A DNA stretch of 64,000 nucleotides, taken from contig DATBZA010000107.1 in assembly GCA_036513415.1 (NCBI GenBank), positions 1 through 64,000 on the forward strand. Reading direction: 5' to 3'. Numbering within the stretch: the first letter of the stretch is position 1; the number at the start of each line of letters is the position of its first letter. The notes below the pieces were generated by a model. That model ran no database searches, had not been told where the DNA came from, and saw nothing but the letters and a program-made list of their open reading frames with translations. Shown piece after piece: positions 8,787 through 17,080 of this stretch. A program made the position numbers and the translations under genes. This DNA comes from 40CM-4-68-19 sp036513415 (lineage in GTDB: Bacteria > Myxococcota > Myxococcia > Myxococcales > 40CM-4-68-19).

Positions 8787-9599
8787 TCATCCCACCTCGA
8801 CCACCACGATCGCGCTCATCCCCGGGCGAGGCGGAACGTCCGGCCTCGTTGCGAACTCCAGCAGCACCGGAGATCCTGCTCGTACGACGCCGTCCACGCG
8901 GGCGTCGAAAGCGCGCTCGCCGACGTGGACCGTCGCGCGCTGGCCGGTATCCACGTGGACGAGCTGATCCTTCCTGAAGCTTGCCAGCACCCAAACGTCG
9001 TCCCGCTCGACGAGCGTGACGAGCGGCCGCGATGGATCGACCACCTGACCCGGCACGACAGCACGTCGGATTACCCGGCCCGCCACCGGCGCCCGTACGT
9101 TGGTTCTGTCCCGGTTCAGCGAAGCGACGCGGTACGGTGGCCGCGCTTTTCGGGCCTGCGCAGACGCCGGGGCGGGCTCCACCAGATCGGGGACTGCCTT
9201 CCGCGAACCGCCCCTCAGGATCGCGTGAGCTTGCGACAGGGTGACTGGCCTGACGCGACCGGTGCGCGAGCTGCGGCCTTGGCGCGGCGCCGCTGGCGAG
9301 GAAGGGAGATCGGCTCCGGCGGCTTCGAGCCGGGCATCGAGCTCGCGGTGCTCCAGCACGACGAGAACGTCGCCTTGCGCGATGAGCTGATCTTCCTGGG
9401 CCAGCACCCGTTCGACGCGCGCCTGCATGCAGGCAAAGAGACCGACGACGTGGCCCTCGATTTCGGCCTCCTCGCTGACCATTCTTCGGGACCCACCGGT
9501 CACTGCATGCACCAGGCATGGCTGATGGTCAGCGACCGACTCAACATTCGCGTCATTCGCGGACTCCTTGCCAAGGTGCTTTGGCGCGAGAACGTTCAC
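8787..9599 (-). CDS. Small HlyD/EmrA-like adaptor domain protein without membrane anchor
   Basis: The 270-residue product contains a lipoyl-like half motif (ARVERVLAQEDQLIAQGDVL, about residue 60), an Ala/Pro-rich linker where a long coiled-coil hairpin would normally be, the second lipoyl half (VRAPVAGRVIRRAVVPGQVV) and a beta-barrel domain (DDVWVLASFRKDQLVHVDTG). It is shorter than EmrA/HlyD adaptors (about 390) and lacks a visible signal peptide or N-terminal membrane helix. Its GTG start overlaps the stop of the RND pump gene by 4 bases, so it is the third gene of that operon. A start further in, at ATG about 9482, is possible. A paralogue sits on the other flank of the operon at 14.4 kb. 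Confidence 0.75.
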   Translation of the reverse strand: MNVLAPKHLGKESANDANVESVADHQPCLVHAVTGGSRRMVSEEAEIEGHVVGLFACMQARVERVLAQEDQLIAQGDVLVVLEHRELDARLEAAGADLPSSPAAPRQGRSSRTGRVRPVTLSQAHAILRGGSRKAVPDLVEPAPASAQARKARPPYRVASLNRDRTNVRAPVAGRVIRRAVVPGQVVDPSRPLVTLVERDDVWVLASFRKDQLVHVDTGQRATVHVGERAFDARVDGVVRAGSPVLLEFATRPDVPPRPGMSAIVVVEVG

Positions 9600-12500
9600 T
9601 CGGGCCCATAGGGCGCTGCAGGGACTGCGCCGCCGCTACCTCCGCTCTGGGCAGGCCCCTGCAGCACACCCTGGCCGTGTGGCTTCCGCTCTCGGCTCGC
9701 CCGTTCGACGAGCACGAACAGCATGGGGATGATGAAGATCGCGATTCCGGTCGCCGTCACCATGCCGGTAATGACTGCCGTGCCCAGGATCCGCCTCGAG
9801 ACGGCACCTGCTCCCGACGCGAACCAGAGCGGCAAGAGACCGAAGATGAATGCGAACGAAGTCATGAGGACCGGCCGGAAGCGAAGCCTTGCCCCCTCCA
9901 ACGCGGCGTCGACGAGAGGGCGGCCCTTTTCGAGCTCTCCCTTGGCAAATTCGACGATGAGGATGGCATTCTTCGCCGCCAGACCGACCAGCATGACGAG
10001 CGCGATCTGCCCATAGACGTCAAAATCGTAATTTCGCAAGAGCAGGCCGGCGAAGGCTCCGAAAACTGCGATCGGCACGGACAGCAGCACGCTGAACGGA
10101 AGCGACCAGCTCTCGTAGAGGGCGGCGAGAATGAGGAAGACGCAGACCAACGAGAGCACGAAGACCCGGTTGCCGGTCCCGCCGGCTTTGCGCTGCTGGT
10201 ACGAGATGTCGGCCCACTCGAAGCCCATCTCGCGGGGAAGGACCTCGTTGGCGACCTGCTCCAGCGCCTGCATCGCCTGATCGGAGCTGTAGCCGGGCGC
10301 GGGGGTACCGATGAGGTGGGCGGCGCGGTACAGGTTGAAGCGGTTCGTGAACTCCGGACCGAAGACGCGCCGGGTGGAGGCGACGGCCGAGAGAGGGACC
10401 ATGTCGCCCCTGCCGTTGCGGACGTAGTAGCCGGAGATATCGCTGGTGTTCTCCCGCTGGTCGCCCTCCGCTTGTAGATAAACCCGCCATTGGCGGCCGA
10501 AGCGGTTGAACTGATTGACGTAGGCCCCGCCCATGAATGCCTGCATGGTCTGGTAGACGCTGCTGAGGCTGATGCCTTGCTTGAGCACTTTGTCGCGGTC
10601 GACGTCGGCATAGATCTGGGGCACCGAAGCGCGGAACACGCTGTTGACCGATCCGATCTCGGGGCGCTTGCTCGCAGCGGCCAGGAACGTGTTCAGGTTC
10701 GTGTCGAGGAACGCGACGTCGCCGCCGCTGCGGTCCTGGATCCACATGGAAAAGCCGCCTGAGAACCCGAGGCCGGGGATGGCGGGAGGCGGAAAACCGA
10801 AGGCGATCGCTTCGTCGATCTTTCCGGCGAGCTCCCGGTTGAGGCGGCCGATCACCGCGACGTCGGTGTGCTCCGCGCCCGGACGCTCCGACCAATTTTT
10901 CAGCGTCACGAAATAGAAGCCGCTGTATGTCGCCGAGCTGTAGCTCAGGAGCGAAAAGCCCACTACCGTGTTGTAGGAGGCGACCTCGGGTGTGGCAGCG
11001 AGGATCGCTTCAATCTTCCGGCAGACGGCGTCCGTCCGCTCCAGCGAGGAGGCGTCGGGGAGCTGGACATTCAGGAAGAAGAAGCCCTGGTCCTCGTCGG
11101 GAATGAAGCCCGAGGGAATGCGGCGACCCGCGAGCCCCGTCAAAGCGACGAATCCTACCAAGATGGCGATCCCGAGGACCGCCTTGCGGATGAGCAAGCG
11201 CGAGGTTTTCACGTATCCGCTGGTCGCCCGGGCGAACCAGCGGTTGAACCCCCCGAAAAACCGGCCGAGCAAGCCTTTCGAACCCTGGCGCGGCCGGAGG
11301 AGCAACGCCGAGAGCGCCGGGGAAAGCGTGAGCGCGTTGAAGGCCGAGATGAGGACGGAAACGGCGATGGTGAGGGCGAATTGTTTGTTGAGGCGCCCCG
11401 TGATGCCGCCCATGAAGGCCATGGGGATGAAGACAGACGCGAGGATGACGGCCACGCTGACCACCGGGGCCGACACCTCCTTCATTGCCTGCAGGGTCGC
11501 GTCCCGCCGCGAGAGCCCTTCCTCCATGAGGCGCTCGACCGCCTCCACCACCACGATCGCGTCGTCGACCACGAGCCCGATGGCGAGGACGAGGCCGAAC
11601 AGCGAGAGCGAGTTGACGGAGAAGCCTAGCATCGGGAAGACCGCGAACGTCCCGACCAACGAGACCGGCACGGCGATCAGCGGGATCAAGGTGGCGCGCC
11701 AGCTCTGCAGGAAGAGGAAGACCACGAGGACGACGAGCAACGTGGTCTCGAGAAGGGTGATGAGGATCTCGCGGATGCCCTCGGTCACCGGCAGCGTGGT
11801 GTCCAGGGAGATGCTGTAGTCGAGGTCGGGCGGGAAGCGCTTCTTCAACTCCGCCATCGTCGCCTTGACTCCGGTCGCCACGGCAAGCGCATTCGAGCCC
11901 GGAGTCTGCGAGACCGCAATGATCAGCGCCGGCTTCCCGTCGAAACGGCCGATCTGGGTGTACGTCAGCGCGCCGAGCTCGATGCGAGCGACGTCGCTGA
12001 GCCGCACCGTCGAGCCGTCCGGGTCCAGCCGCACGACGATCTTGCCGAACTCCTCGGCCCTGAGGAGCCGTCCCTGCGCCCGGACGGTGTAGGTGAATTG
12101 TTGGCCTGGCGAAACGGGATCCGCGCCCAGGCGGCCCGACGGGTTCACGTTGTTCTGCGCCTGCATCGCCGTTACCAGATCGGACACGGTGAGGCCGAGC
12201 TTGGCGAGCTTGTCCGGCTTGACCCACACGCGCATCGCGTAATCGGAGGTCCCGTAGTTGTTGATCTGGCCTACACCCGGTACGCGGTAGAGCGCGTCGT
12301 TCAGGTTGATGGTCGCGTAGTTCCCGATGAACAGCGTGTCGTAGCTCCCGTTCGGCGAGTAAAGGGAGAAGAGGAGCAGTGGCAAACCCGTGGACTGGCG
12401 GTAGGTGAGCCCGTAGTTGGTGACGTCGGAAGGCAGAATCGCCTGCGCCTGGGCCACCCGGTTTTGCGTGTTCACCTGGTCGATGTCGGTGTTGCTGTCG

Positions 12501-12787
12501 ACGTCGAAGGTGACCTGCAGGCTCAGCGTGCCGTCATTGGCGTTGGTCGACTGCATGTAGAGCATGCCCTCGACGCCGGACATCTGCTGCTCGATGGGAG
12601 TCGCGACCGATTCCTCGACCGTGACGGCATCCGCCCCTGCGTAAGTCGTCTGCACCTGGATCTGCGGAGGCACGATGTTCGGGTACTGGGCCACAGGGAG
12701 GCCGAGCATTGCGACGGCTCCGACGATGACCATGAGGATGGCGATGACCATCGCCACGATGGGGCGGTCGACGAAGAAGCGGGACAT
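9596..12787 (-). CDS. RND multidrug efflux pump, HAE1/MexB-AcrB type
   Basis: At 1,063 residues this is a full-length proton-driven inner-membrane RND transporter. It shows the N-terminal FFVDRPIVAMVIAILM helix, the porter-domain hallmark PTQYPNIVPP-like AQYPNIVPPQIQVQTTYAGA, the TM4 proton-relay Asp pair in GLVVDDAIVVVEAVE (about residues 405-408), the TM10 Lys in GLAAKNAILIVEFAK and 12 expected membrane helices in two repeats. It would export hydrophobic compounds with the lipoprotein adaptor encoded 3 bases upstream. No outer-membrane channel gene is in this operon, so the TolC homologue at 29.6 kb or one elsewhere would be needed. It is clearly paralogous to the pump at 56.3-59.4 kb. Confidence 0.95.
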   Translation of the reverse strand: MSRFFVDRPIVAMVIAILMVIVGAVAMLGLPVAQYPNIVPPQIQVQTTYAGADAVTVEESVATPIEQQMSGVEGMLYMQSTNANDGTLSLQVTFDVDSNTDIDQVNTQNRVAQAQAILPSDVTNYGLTYRQSTGLPLLLFSLYSPNGSYDTLFIGNYATINLNDALYRVPGVGQINNYGTSDYAMRVWVKPDKLAKLGLTVSDLVTAMQAQNNVNPSGRLGADPVSPGQQFTYTVRAQGRLLRAEEFGKIVVRLDPDGSTVRLSDVARIELGALTYTQIGRFDGKPALIIAVSQTPGSNALAVATGVKATMAELKKRFPPDLDYSISLDTTLPVTEGIREILITLLETTLLVVLVVFLFLQSWRATLIPLIAVPVSLVGTFAVFPMLGFSVNSLSLFGLVLAIGLVVDDAIVVVEAVERLMEEGLSRRDATLQAMKEVSAPVVSVAVILASVFIPMAFMGGITGRLNKQFALTIAVSVLISAFNALTLSPALSALLLRPRQGSKGLLGRFFGGFNRWFARATSGYVKTSRLLIRKAVLGIAILVGFVALTGLAGRRIPSGFIPDEDQGFFFLNVQLPDASSLERTDAVCRKIEAILAATPEVASYNTVVGFSLLSYSSATYSGFYFVTLKNWSERPGAEHTDVAVIGRLNRELAGKIDEAIAFGFPPPAIPGLGFSGGFSMWIQDRSGGDVAFLDTNLNTFLAAASKRPEIGSVNSVFRASVPQIYADVDRDKVLKQGISLSSVYQTMQAFMGGAYVNQFNRFGRQWRVYLQAEGDQRENTSDISGYYVRNGRGDMVPLSAVASTRRVFGPEFTNRFNLYRAAHLIGTPAPGYSSDQAMQALEQVANEVLPREMGFEWADISYQQRKAGGTGNRVFVLSLVCVFLILAALYESWSLPFSVLLSVPIAVFGAFAGLLLRNYDFDVYGQIALVMLVGLAAKNAILIVEFAKGELEKGRPLVDAALEGARLRFRPVLMTSFAFIFGLLPLWFASGAGAVSRRILGTAVITGMVTATGIAIFIIPMLFVLVERASRERKPHGQGVLQGPAQSGGSGGAVPAAPYGPE

Positions 12788-12790
12788 GGC

Positions 12791-13948
12791 CTATGGTTCC
12801 CGGAAAGGCGTGGCGGCCGGCGGCGCGGTCACCGAGGCGGTGGGGCTGTCAGCGGCAGGCGAGGCGTGCACGAACATCCCAGGTCTCACGCGCGCGAATC
12901 CTTCGACGATGATCTTCTCGTCGGGGCGAAGACCCTGGTCAATGATCCATAGGTTCCCGACCTGTTCCCCCGCGCGCACCGTCCGGACGTCGACCTTGCC
13001 GTCCGCTGCGACGACGCCGATCTGGTACGCGCCCTGAAGCTCGTTGACAGCCCTTTGCGGAACGAGCAGGGCTTCCTTTCGCGTTTCGACAGCGGCGCGC
13101 ACCTTCGCGTACTGACCTGGGCGGAGGATGTTCCCGGGATTCGGGAACACTCCCTGGATCGCGATCGTACCCGTCTGCGGGTTGACCTGGCGATTGGTCA
13201 CGACGACGGTCCCGCGGTGCGGATGGACGCTGCCATTGTCGAGGATGAGCTCGAGCGCGGGTTCGGCGCCTCGTCCGGGCTCGGCCCAGTGGTTGCCCTC
13301 GGCGGAGCGCAGGTACTCGGTCTCGGCGATGTTGAACTGGACTTTGATGGGATCGACTTGCGAGACCGTCGTCATGGTTGTCGACGTGCTGACCAGTGTC
13401 CCGACCTGCGCCTGCGCGATACCTGCGATGCCTGCGATCGGCGAGGTCACCTGCGTCCAGCCGCTGTTGAGCTGTGCCCGCGCCAGCATTGCGCGATCCA
13501 ATTCCACGGTCGCGGCTGCCTGTTGTTCGGCCGCGACGTCGTTGTCCAATTGCTGCTGGCTGATGGCGTCCTGGGCAATCAGTTGCCTGTCCCGTCGGAC
13601 ATCCAGCCGCGCCTTCGCGAGGGCCGCCACGTCTCTGTCGAGGGTGGACGTTGCCTGATCGGCTAGCGCCTTGTAATTGCGCGGATCGATCAAGAACAGC
13701 AGCTCTCCCTGACCGACGAACGTCCCCTCCCGGTACACCTGCTTGCGGACGTACCCCTCCACCTGCGGTCTGATGTCAGTGTTGACGAACCCATCCAGGC
13801 TCCCGATCCACTCGCGGTAGATGGGCATGTCCCTCTGCACGACGTCGGCGACTTGAACAGCGGGAGGAGGCGGTGGCGGAGGCGCCGTCGCCTTGTGGCA
13901 GGCGGCGCCCGCCAGGAGAAGGGCGATGAGGTGTCGGTGCTTGATCAT
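12791..13948 (-). CDS. RND periplasmic adaptor (membrane fusion) lipoprotein, MexA/AcrA type
   Basis: The 385-residue product has a signal peptide ending in LLLAGAAC, a plausible though atypical lipobox, then a Pro-rich linker. The usual MFP domains follow: beta-barrel/lipoyl (IRPQVEGYVRKQVYREGTFV), alpha-hairpin (about residues 95-165), second lipoyl half (VTSPIAGIAGIAQAQVGTLV), beta-barrel and membrane-proximal domain (RAVNELQGAYQIGVV). It should bridge the RND pump encoded 3 bases downstream to an outer-membrane channel. It is the first gene of a minus-strand operon read from the 13.9-14.35 kb intergenic region. It resembles the adaptor at 59.4-60.6 kb. Confidence 0.93.
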   Translation of the reverse strand: MIKHRHLIALLLAGAACHKATAPPPPPPPAVQVADVVQRDMPIYREWIGSLDGFVNTDIRPQVEGYVRKQVYREGTFVGQGELLFLIDPRNYKALADQATSTLDRDVAALAKARLDVRRDRQLIAQDAISQQQLDNDVAAEQQAAATVELDRAMLARAQLNSGWTQVTSPIAGIAGIAQAQVGTLVSTSTTMTTVSQVDPIKVQFNIAETEYLRSAEGNHWAEPGRGAEPALELILDNGSVHPHRGTVVVTNRQVNPQTGTIAIQGVFPNPGNILRPGQYAKVRAAVETRKEALLVPQRAVNELQGAYQIGVVAADGKVDVRTVRAGEQVGNLWIIDQGLRPDEKIIVEGFARVRPGMFVHASPAADSPTASVTAPPAATPFREP

Positions 13949-14353
13949 CCGCCGGACCTATTCACGGACCGTGCCGATGCCCCCGGGCGGCGAGAACGCG
14001 CGATTTACGCCCGGATCGCCGCAAATCAGCGAATTCGAAGCCCGAGGCACTCGCGCGGCATCGATCCTGTGTGCCGATCCGGCGTCTCTGTCGTGAATCC
14101 ATCAGCCAACGGGAGCGCCGGCTGACGTCCGCGCCTGGCCCCGGGAATCGACGTGCACAGCGATCGGTATGCGGGGTGAGCACGGCTGTCCACCAAACCA
14201 ACACCGATGTGCGGAGAATTGTCAGCGCGATGAAGGTGACGGAGCTCGGAGGGTAGCGGTCTGGCGCGTTCGGGCACCGTGGTGCCAGCCGGCGCCGTCC
14301 ATCGGTCTCGGCACGATCCGTGAAAGGAGGCGGACTCAACAGGGGAGCTCCGC
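13949..14353. other. Divergent promoter region between the RND operon and a small HlyD-like gene
   Basis: These 405 bases hold no convincing gene. They should contain the promoter of the minus-strand efflux operon and that of the plus-strand gene at 14,354. A ribosome site AAAGGAGG is at 14,323-14,330 and a second, better placed AGGGGAG is at 14,341-14,347. I saw no classical TetR-type palindrome and no sigma-54 site with a proper TTGC element. Confidence 0.55.
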
Positions 14354-15055
14354 ATGAAGGCGAATGCATTCGCTCGCGCAATTCCCTCGTGGCCCGGCCG
14401 CGTTGCCGCCATCGAGGCCCAGATTGACGGCGAGATCGTCCAGGTGAGGACAAAGATGCACGGGGTGGTCGAACGCGTGCTGGTCGCGAAAGGCCAGCTC
14501 GTGGAGAAAGACGATCTGCTCGTCGAGCTCGACCACTGCGAGCTCAATCGACGGATCGCCGCGGCAGCAGCCGCCCTGGACCTGGCATTGGCGAAGTCCA
14601 GGGCGAGGGCCAGCAAATCCTCTCCGGCCGCGCGGAATCCCGGAGGTGTGTCCGCACCCGTGGAGTTGCCTGCCTCGATCGAGGTGCACAGGGCGCGCGC
14701 CGCGTACATGAAAGCGCGCGTGAACCGACTCGAGACGGAAATTCGGGCGCCGGTAGCTGGCCGCGTCCTGGGACGCAGCGTGCTTGTGGGTGGGTACGTC
14801 GGCGTCTCTGAGCCGGTCGTGTCGATCCTCGAGGGCAACATGATGTGGGTGCTGGCGCGCTTCACGCCGTCGGAGTTTGCCTATCTGCGCCTCGGGCAGC
14901 ACGCCTCGGTGCGCGCGGGCGGGCACCTTTTATCTGCCCGCGTCGAGGGCATCGTGGCCCAGTCGGACCCGGTGCTGCTCGAGTTTGTTGGACGACGGCC
15001 TGATGTCGCGCTGCGGCCGGGAATGGCGGCGGACGTCATCGTAGAGACCAGCTAG
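14354..15055 (+). CDS. Second small HlyD/EmrA-like adaptor domain protein without membrane anchor
   Basis: The 233-residue product has the same layout as the 270-residue protein at 8.8-9.6 kb. A first lipoyl half (HGVVERVLVAKGQLVEKDDL), a short helical segment, a second half (IRAPVAGRVLGRSVLVGGYV) and a beta-barrel with EGNMMWVLARFTPSEF and RPDVALRPGMAADVIVE are present. There is no signal peptide or membrane helix and the coiled-coil hairpin is very short. The start has AGGGGAG 6 bases upstream. It is divergent from the RND operon and its last 4 bases overlap the convergent small gene. A role in efflux is guessed from homology and position only. Confidence 0.75.
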   Translation: MKANAFARAIPSWPGRVAAIEAQIDGEIVQVRTKMHGVVERVLVAKGQLVEKDDLLVELDHCELNRRIAAAAAALDLALAKSRARASKSSPAARNPGGVSAPVELPASIEVHRARAAYMKARVNRLETEIRAPVAGRVLGRSVLVGGYVGVSEPVVSILEGNMMWVLARFTPSEFAYLRLGQHASVRAGGHLLSARVEGIVAQSDPVLLEFVGRRPDVALRPGMAADVIVETS

Positions 15056-15282
15056 CGGGGTTTCGCAACCCGGTCGGATCGAGCGGCCATTGCGCTCGCG
15101 TCCGGCCCTTCCGAATCGGCGACGTACGCGGAGTGCGGATCGAGCCCGAGCGTCCACGGCGGAGCATCGCTCGCTGGAAACGACTCGGCGAGGACTTCGT
15201 CGATGGCTTCCTCGGCGCTGGTCAGCTCATCGGGACCGTCTGACGGGGCGCGCAACCCGGTCAGACGGCCTGCCTCGCCCAT
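15052..15282 (-). CDS. Small hypothetical protein with DEVLAESFPASDAP motif, coupled to dps
   Basis: The 76-residue, acidic, probably disordered protein carries AIDEVLAESFPASDAPPW, a motif seen in many short uncharacterised bacterial proteins. No enzymatic domain is visible. The start ATG 15,282 shares one base with the dps stop (TAATG) and GGAGGGG lies just upstream, so the two are translationally coupled; a longer frame from 15,324 would overlap dps and is less likely. Its 3' end overlaps the convergent HlyD-like gene by 4 bases. Co-expression with Dps suggests a stationary-phase or stress role, but this is inference. Confidence 0.7.
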   Translation of the reverse strand: MGEAGRLTGLRAPSDGPDELTSAEEAIDEVLAESFPASDAPPWTLGLDPHSAYVADSEGPDASAMAARSDRVAKPR

Positions 15283-15764
15283 TACCCCTCCGGTTGGAGG
15301 TGCGCCTCGACCATCCAGAGCCATTTGTCAACACCCCGCGAGATCTCGATGAAGATGTCGTTGGTGTCCTTGTCGTTGACGCGATCGCTGTCCTCGATGG
15401 CGCTGCGGATGAGCTTGCCGAAGGCGGCCAGCGCCGAGGAAAGGGCCTCAACGTGCTGTCGCCCGGTCACGATCTTCAGAGGGTACTCGGCCAGCGTCGA
15501 TCGCTTCGCGACGGACCGCGCCGTGCCTTCGGTCGACCCGCCGATCTGGACGGCGCGCTCGGCGATCAGATCGACGTAGTCTTCGACTTCCTCGTTCACT
15601 TTGTCGAACAGCTCATGCAAGGCGATGAAATTCGGGCCCTTGACATTCCAATGCGCCTGCTTCGTCTGCGTCTGTAAATCTATGGCATCGGCCAGCCGCG
15701 CATTGCACAGGTCGATCATCTGCCGCCGCGTCGTTTCGGGAAGGTCGTTCTTCGTCGGGTACAT
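15282..15764 (-). CDS. dps: Dps-family DNA-binding ferritin-like protein
   Basis: The 160-residue product has the ferritin four-helix bundle of Dps. The intersubunit ferroxidase ligands are visible: His in TKQAHWNVKGPNF (about residue 38) and the His/Asp/Glu set in LHELFDKVNEEVEDYVDLIA (about residues 50-69). The C-terminal helix IFIEISRGVDKWLWMVEAHL is also typical. Dps dodecamers oxidise and store iron, consume hydrogen peroxide and protect DNA in stationary phase. A strong ribosome site (AGAGGAG) precedes ATG 15,764. The next gene is coupled by a 1-base overlap. No OxyR or Fur site was recognised upstream. Confidence 0.93.
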   Translation of the reverse strand: MYPTKNDLPETTRRQMIDLCNARLADAIDLQTQTKQAHWNVKGPNFIALHELFDKVNEEVEDYVDLIAERAVQIGGSTEGTARSVAKRSTLAEYPLKIVTGRQHVEALSSALAAFGKLIRSAIEDSDRVNDKDTNDIFIEISRGVDKWLWMVEAHLQPEG

Positions 15765-15839
15765 GCGTCGCTCCTCTCAGCTCGTAGTTGCTTGATGCCT
15801 GGTCGCCTGAATCGATGCAACGGCCCGTGGAAACACCGG

Positions 15840-16379
15840 TTAGCGCAAGGGATGGCGCAGGCCGGCCGCGTTCTTCAGCAGCGCGTCCCGGACCGCCTTC
15901 GCGCGGTTCTGCGAGACGGGCGCGTGGATGCTCCGTCCTTCGAGTCCGAGGTCGCTACCTACCGTCAGCGTCGCCCCCCCGATGACGCGCTCGAGCTCCT
16001 TGACGTAGGCCAGGTTCACCAGCCAGTTGCGGTGTACGCGGAAGAGCGGGCGGCCGAACAATGCCTCGATCGCAGCCAGGGACAGATCGATGGCGAACCT
16101 GCCCTCTGGCGCATGCACGAACGTGAGGCGCTCAGCCGCCTCGAACGCCCAGATCTTCTCCGGGTCGAGGAACACGAGGTTCTTCTTCCGTCGCGCCACA
16201 ACGCGCTGCACGCTTCGGCGTCGATGCTGGCGGCGTGGCACTGCGTGTAGGCTCCGAGGAAGCGGGCGACCGCCGTCCATGTCACGATCACGACCCAGCC
16301 CGCCGGTGACTGCGGGTGCTGGGGCTTGGGCGATTTCGAGTACGTTGCGCATGAGGTCCCGGAGCGACCGCTCGTTCAT
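15840..16379 (-). CDS. LytTR-domain DNA-binding regulator
   Basis: The 179-residue product has a C-terminal LytTR DNA-binding domain (about residues 65-170), with LVFLDPEKIWAFEAAERLTF and LFRVHRNWLVNLAYVKELER as the diagnostic strands. The N-terminal 60 residues are low-complexity and Arg-rich and include no receiver domain, so this is not a standard AlgR/LytR response regulator. The start ATG 16,379 overlaps the DUF2950 stop (ATGA), placing it third in the DUF3300-DUF2950-LytTR operon. It may regulate the same operon or envelope genes. The Arg-rich stretch could also mark a past frameshift; alternatives in other frames were not convincing. Confidence 0.78.
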   Translation of the reverse strand: MNERSLRDLMRNVLEIAQAPAPAVTGGLGRDRDMDGGRPLPRSLHAVPRRQHRRRSVQRVVARRKKNLVFLDPEKIWAFEAAERLTFVHAPEGRFAIDLSLAAIEALFGRPLFRVHRNWLVNLAYVKELERVIGGATLTVGSDLGLEGRSIHAPVSQNRAKAVRDALLKNAAGLRHPLR

Positions 16380-17080
16380 TGCAGCGCGTGCCACGCCGAT
16401 TCTGGCTTGTATCTGGTCATGGTGCTTGCGACCTTCTCAGTGGAGGGGCCCAGGTCGCGCTCGTACACCACGCCGTCCTGGTCGGCGACGAAGGTCATCA
16501 CACCCGATGAGCGGTACTCCGCCGGGTACGCGATGAAGGAAGCGCGCTTCCCCGTTCCCTTCAAGGCGCGGAAGTAATAGCCCTGGAATGGAACCTTGTT
16601 GCCGACGAAGGTTTTAGGGTCCTGCTCGTCCGACCGGGTGAGCGCACGGCAAACGTCGATGGCAAACGATTCATTCGCACCGATGCGCCGGAACAGGATC
16701 TCCAGCGCGCCCGCTTGCGTATCGAAGGACCAGGTGCCGTTCCTGGAGATGAGCGGGAAGGGAAAAGGCCAGTTCTCGGCACCGAGGTAGAGGATGGTTC
16801 CGTCGGGTTCGCGAGCGAGGCGGTGCATCTGGCGGTATTTATCGAGGAACCGTTGGCGATCGAGATCGTCCTGGCTCTTGTCGTCGAGCGAGAAGAGCTC
16901 CCTGTCTCCTCCGAGGATTTGCGACACCCCTTGCTCATCGTCAGCCTGGACTGCCCGGTAAAGCGCCTCTGTCGCTTCTTCCGCCGAGGGGAAAGTCTTG
17001 TGGTCCACCTGAGCACTGCTCGCCGGCGCGTAGGCCGCGACGACGACCACCGCTGCGAATGCTGCCGTGACTCGAATCAT
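16376..17080 (-). CDS. DUF2950 secreted protein
   Basis: The 234-residue product starts with a signal peptide (MIRVTAAFAAVVVVAAYAPA) and is otherwise a DUF2950 domain. Characteristic parts are TFPSAEEATEALYRAVQADD, a PFPLISRNGTWSFDTQAG segment and the C-terminal FIAYPAEYRSSGVMTFVAD followed by GVVYERDLGPSTEKVA. Its function is unknown. DUF2950 genes commonly neighbour DUF3300 genes, as here, where ATG 17,080 overlaps the DUF3300 stop by 4 bases. The 3' end overlaps the LytTR gene by 4 bases, so all three are likely translated from one messenger. It probably acts in the periplasm. Confidence 0.88.
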   Translation of the reverse strand: MIRVTAAFAAVVVVAAYAPASSAQVDHKTFPSAEEATEALYRAVQADDEQGVSQILGGDRELFSLDDKSQDDLDRQRFLDKYRQMHRLAREPDGTILYLGAENWPFPFPLISRNGTWSFDTQAGALEILFRRIGANESFAIDVCRALTRSDEQDPKTFVGNKVPFQGYYFRALKGTGKRASFIAYPAEYRSSGVMTFVADQDGVVYERDLGPSTEKVASTMTRYKPESAWHALQ

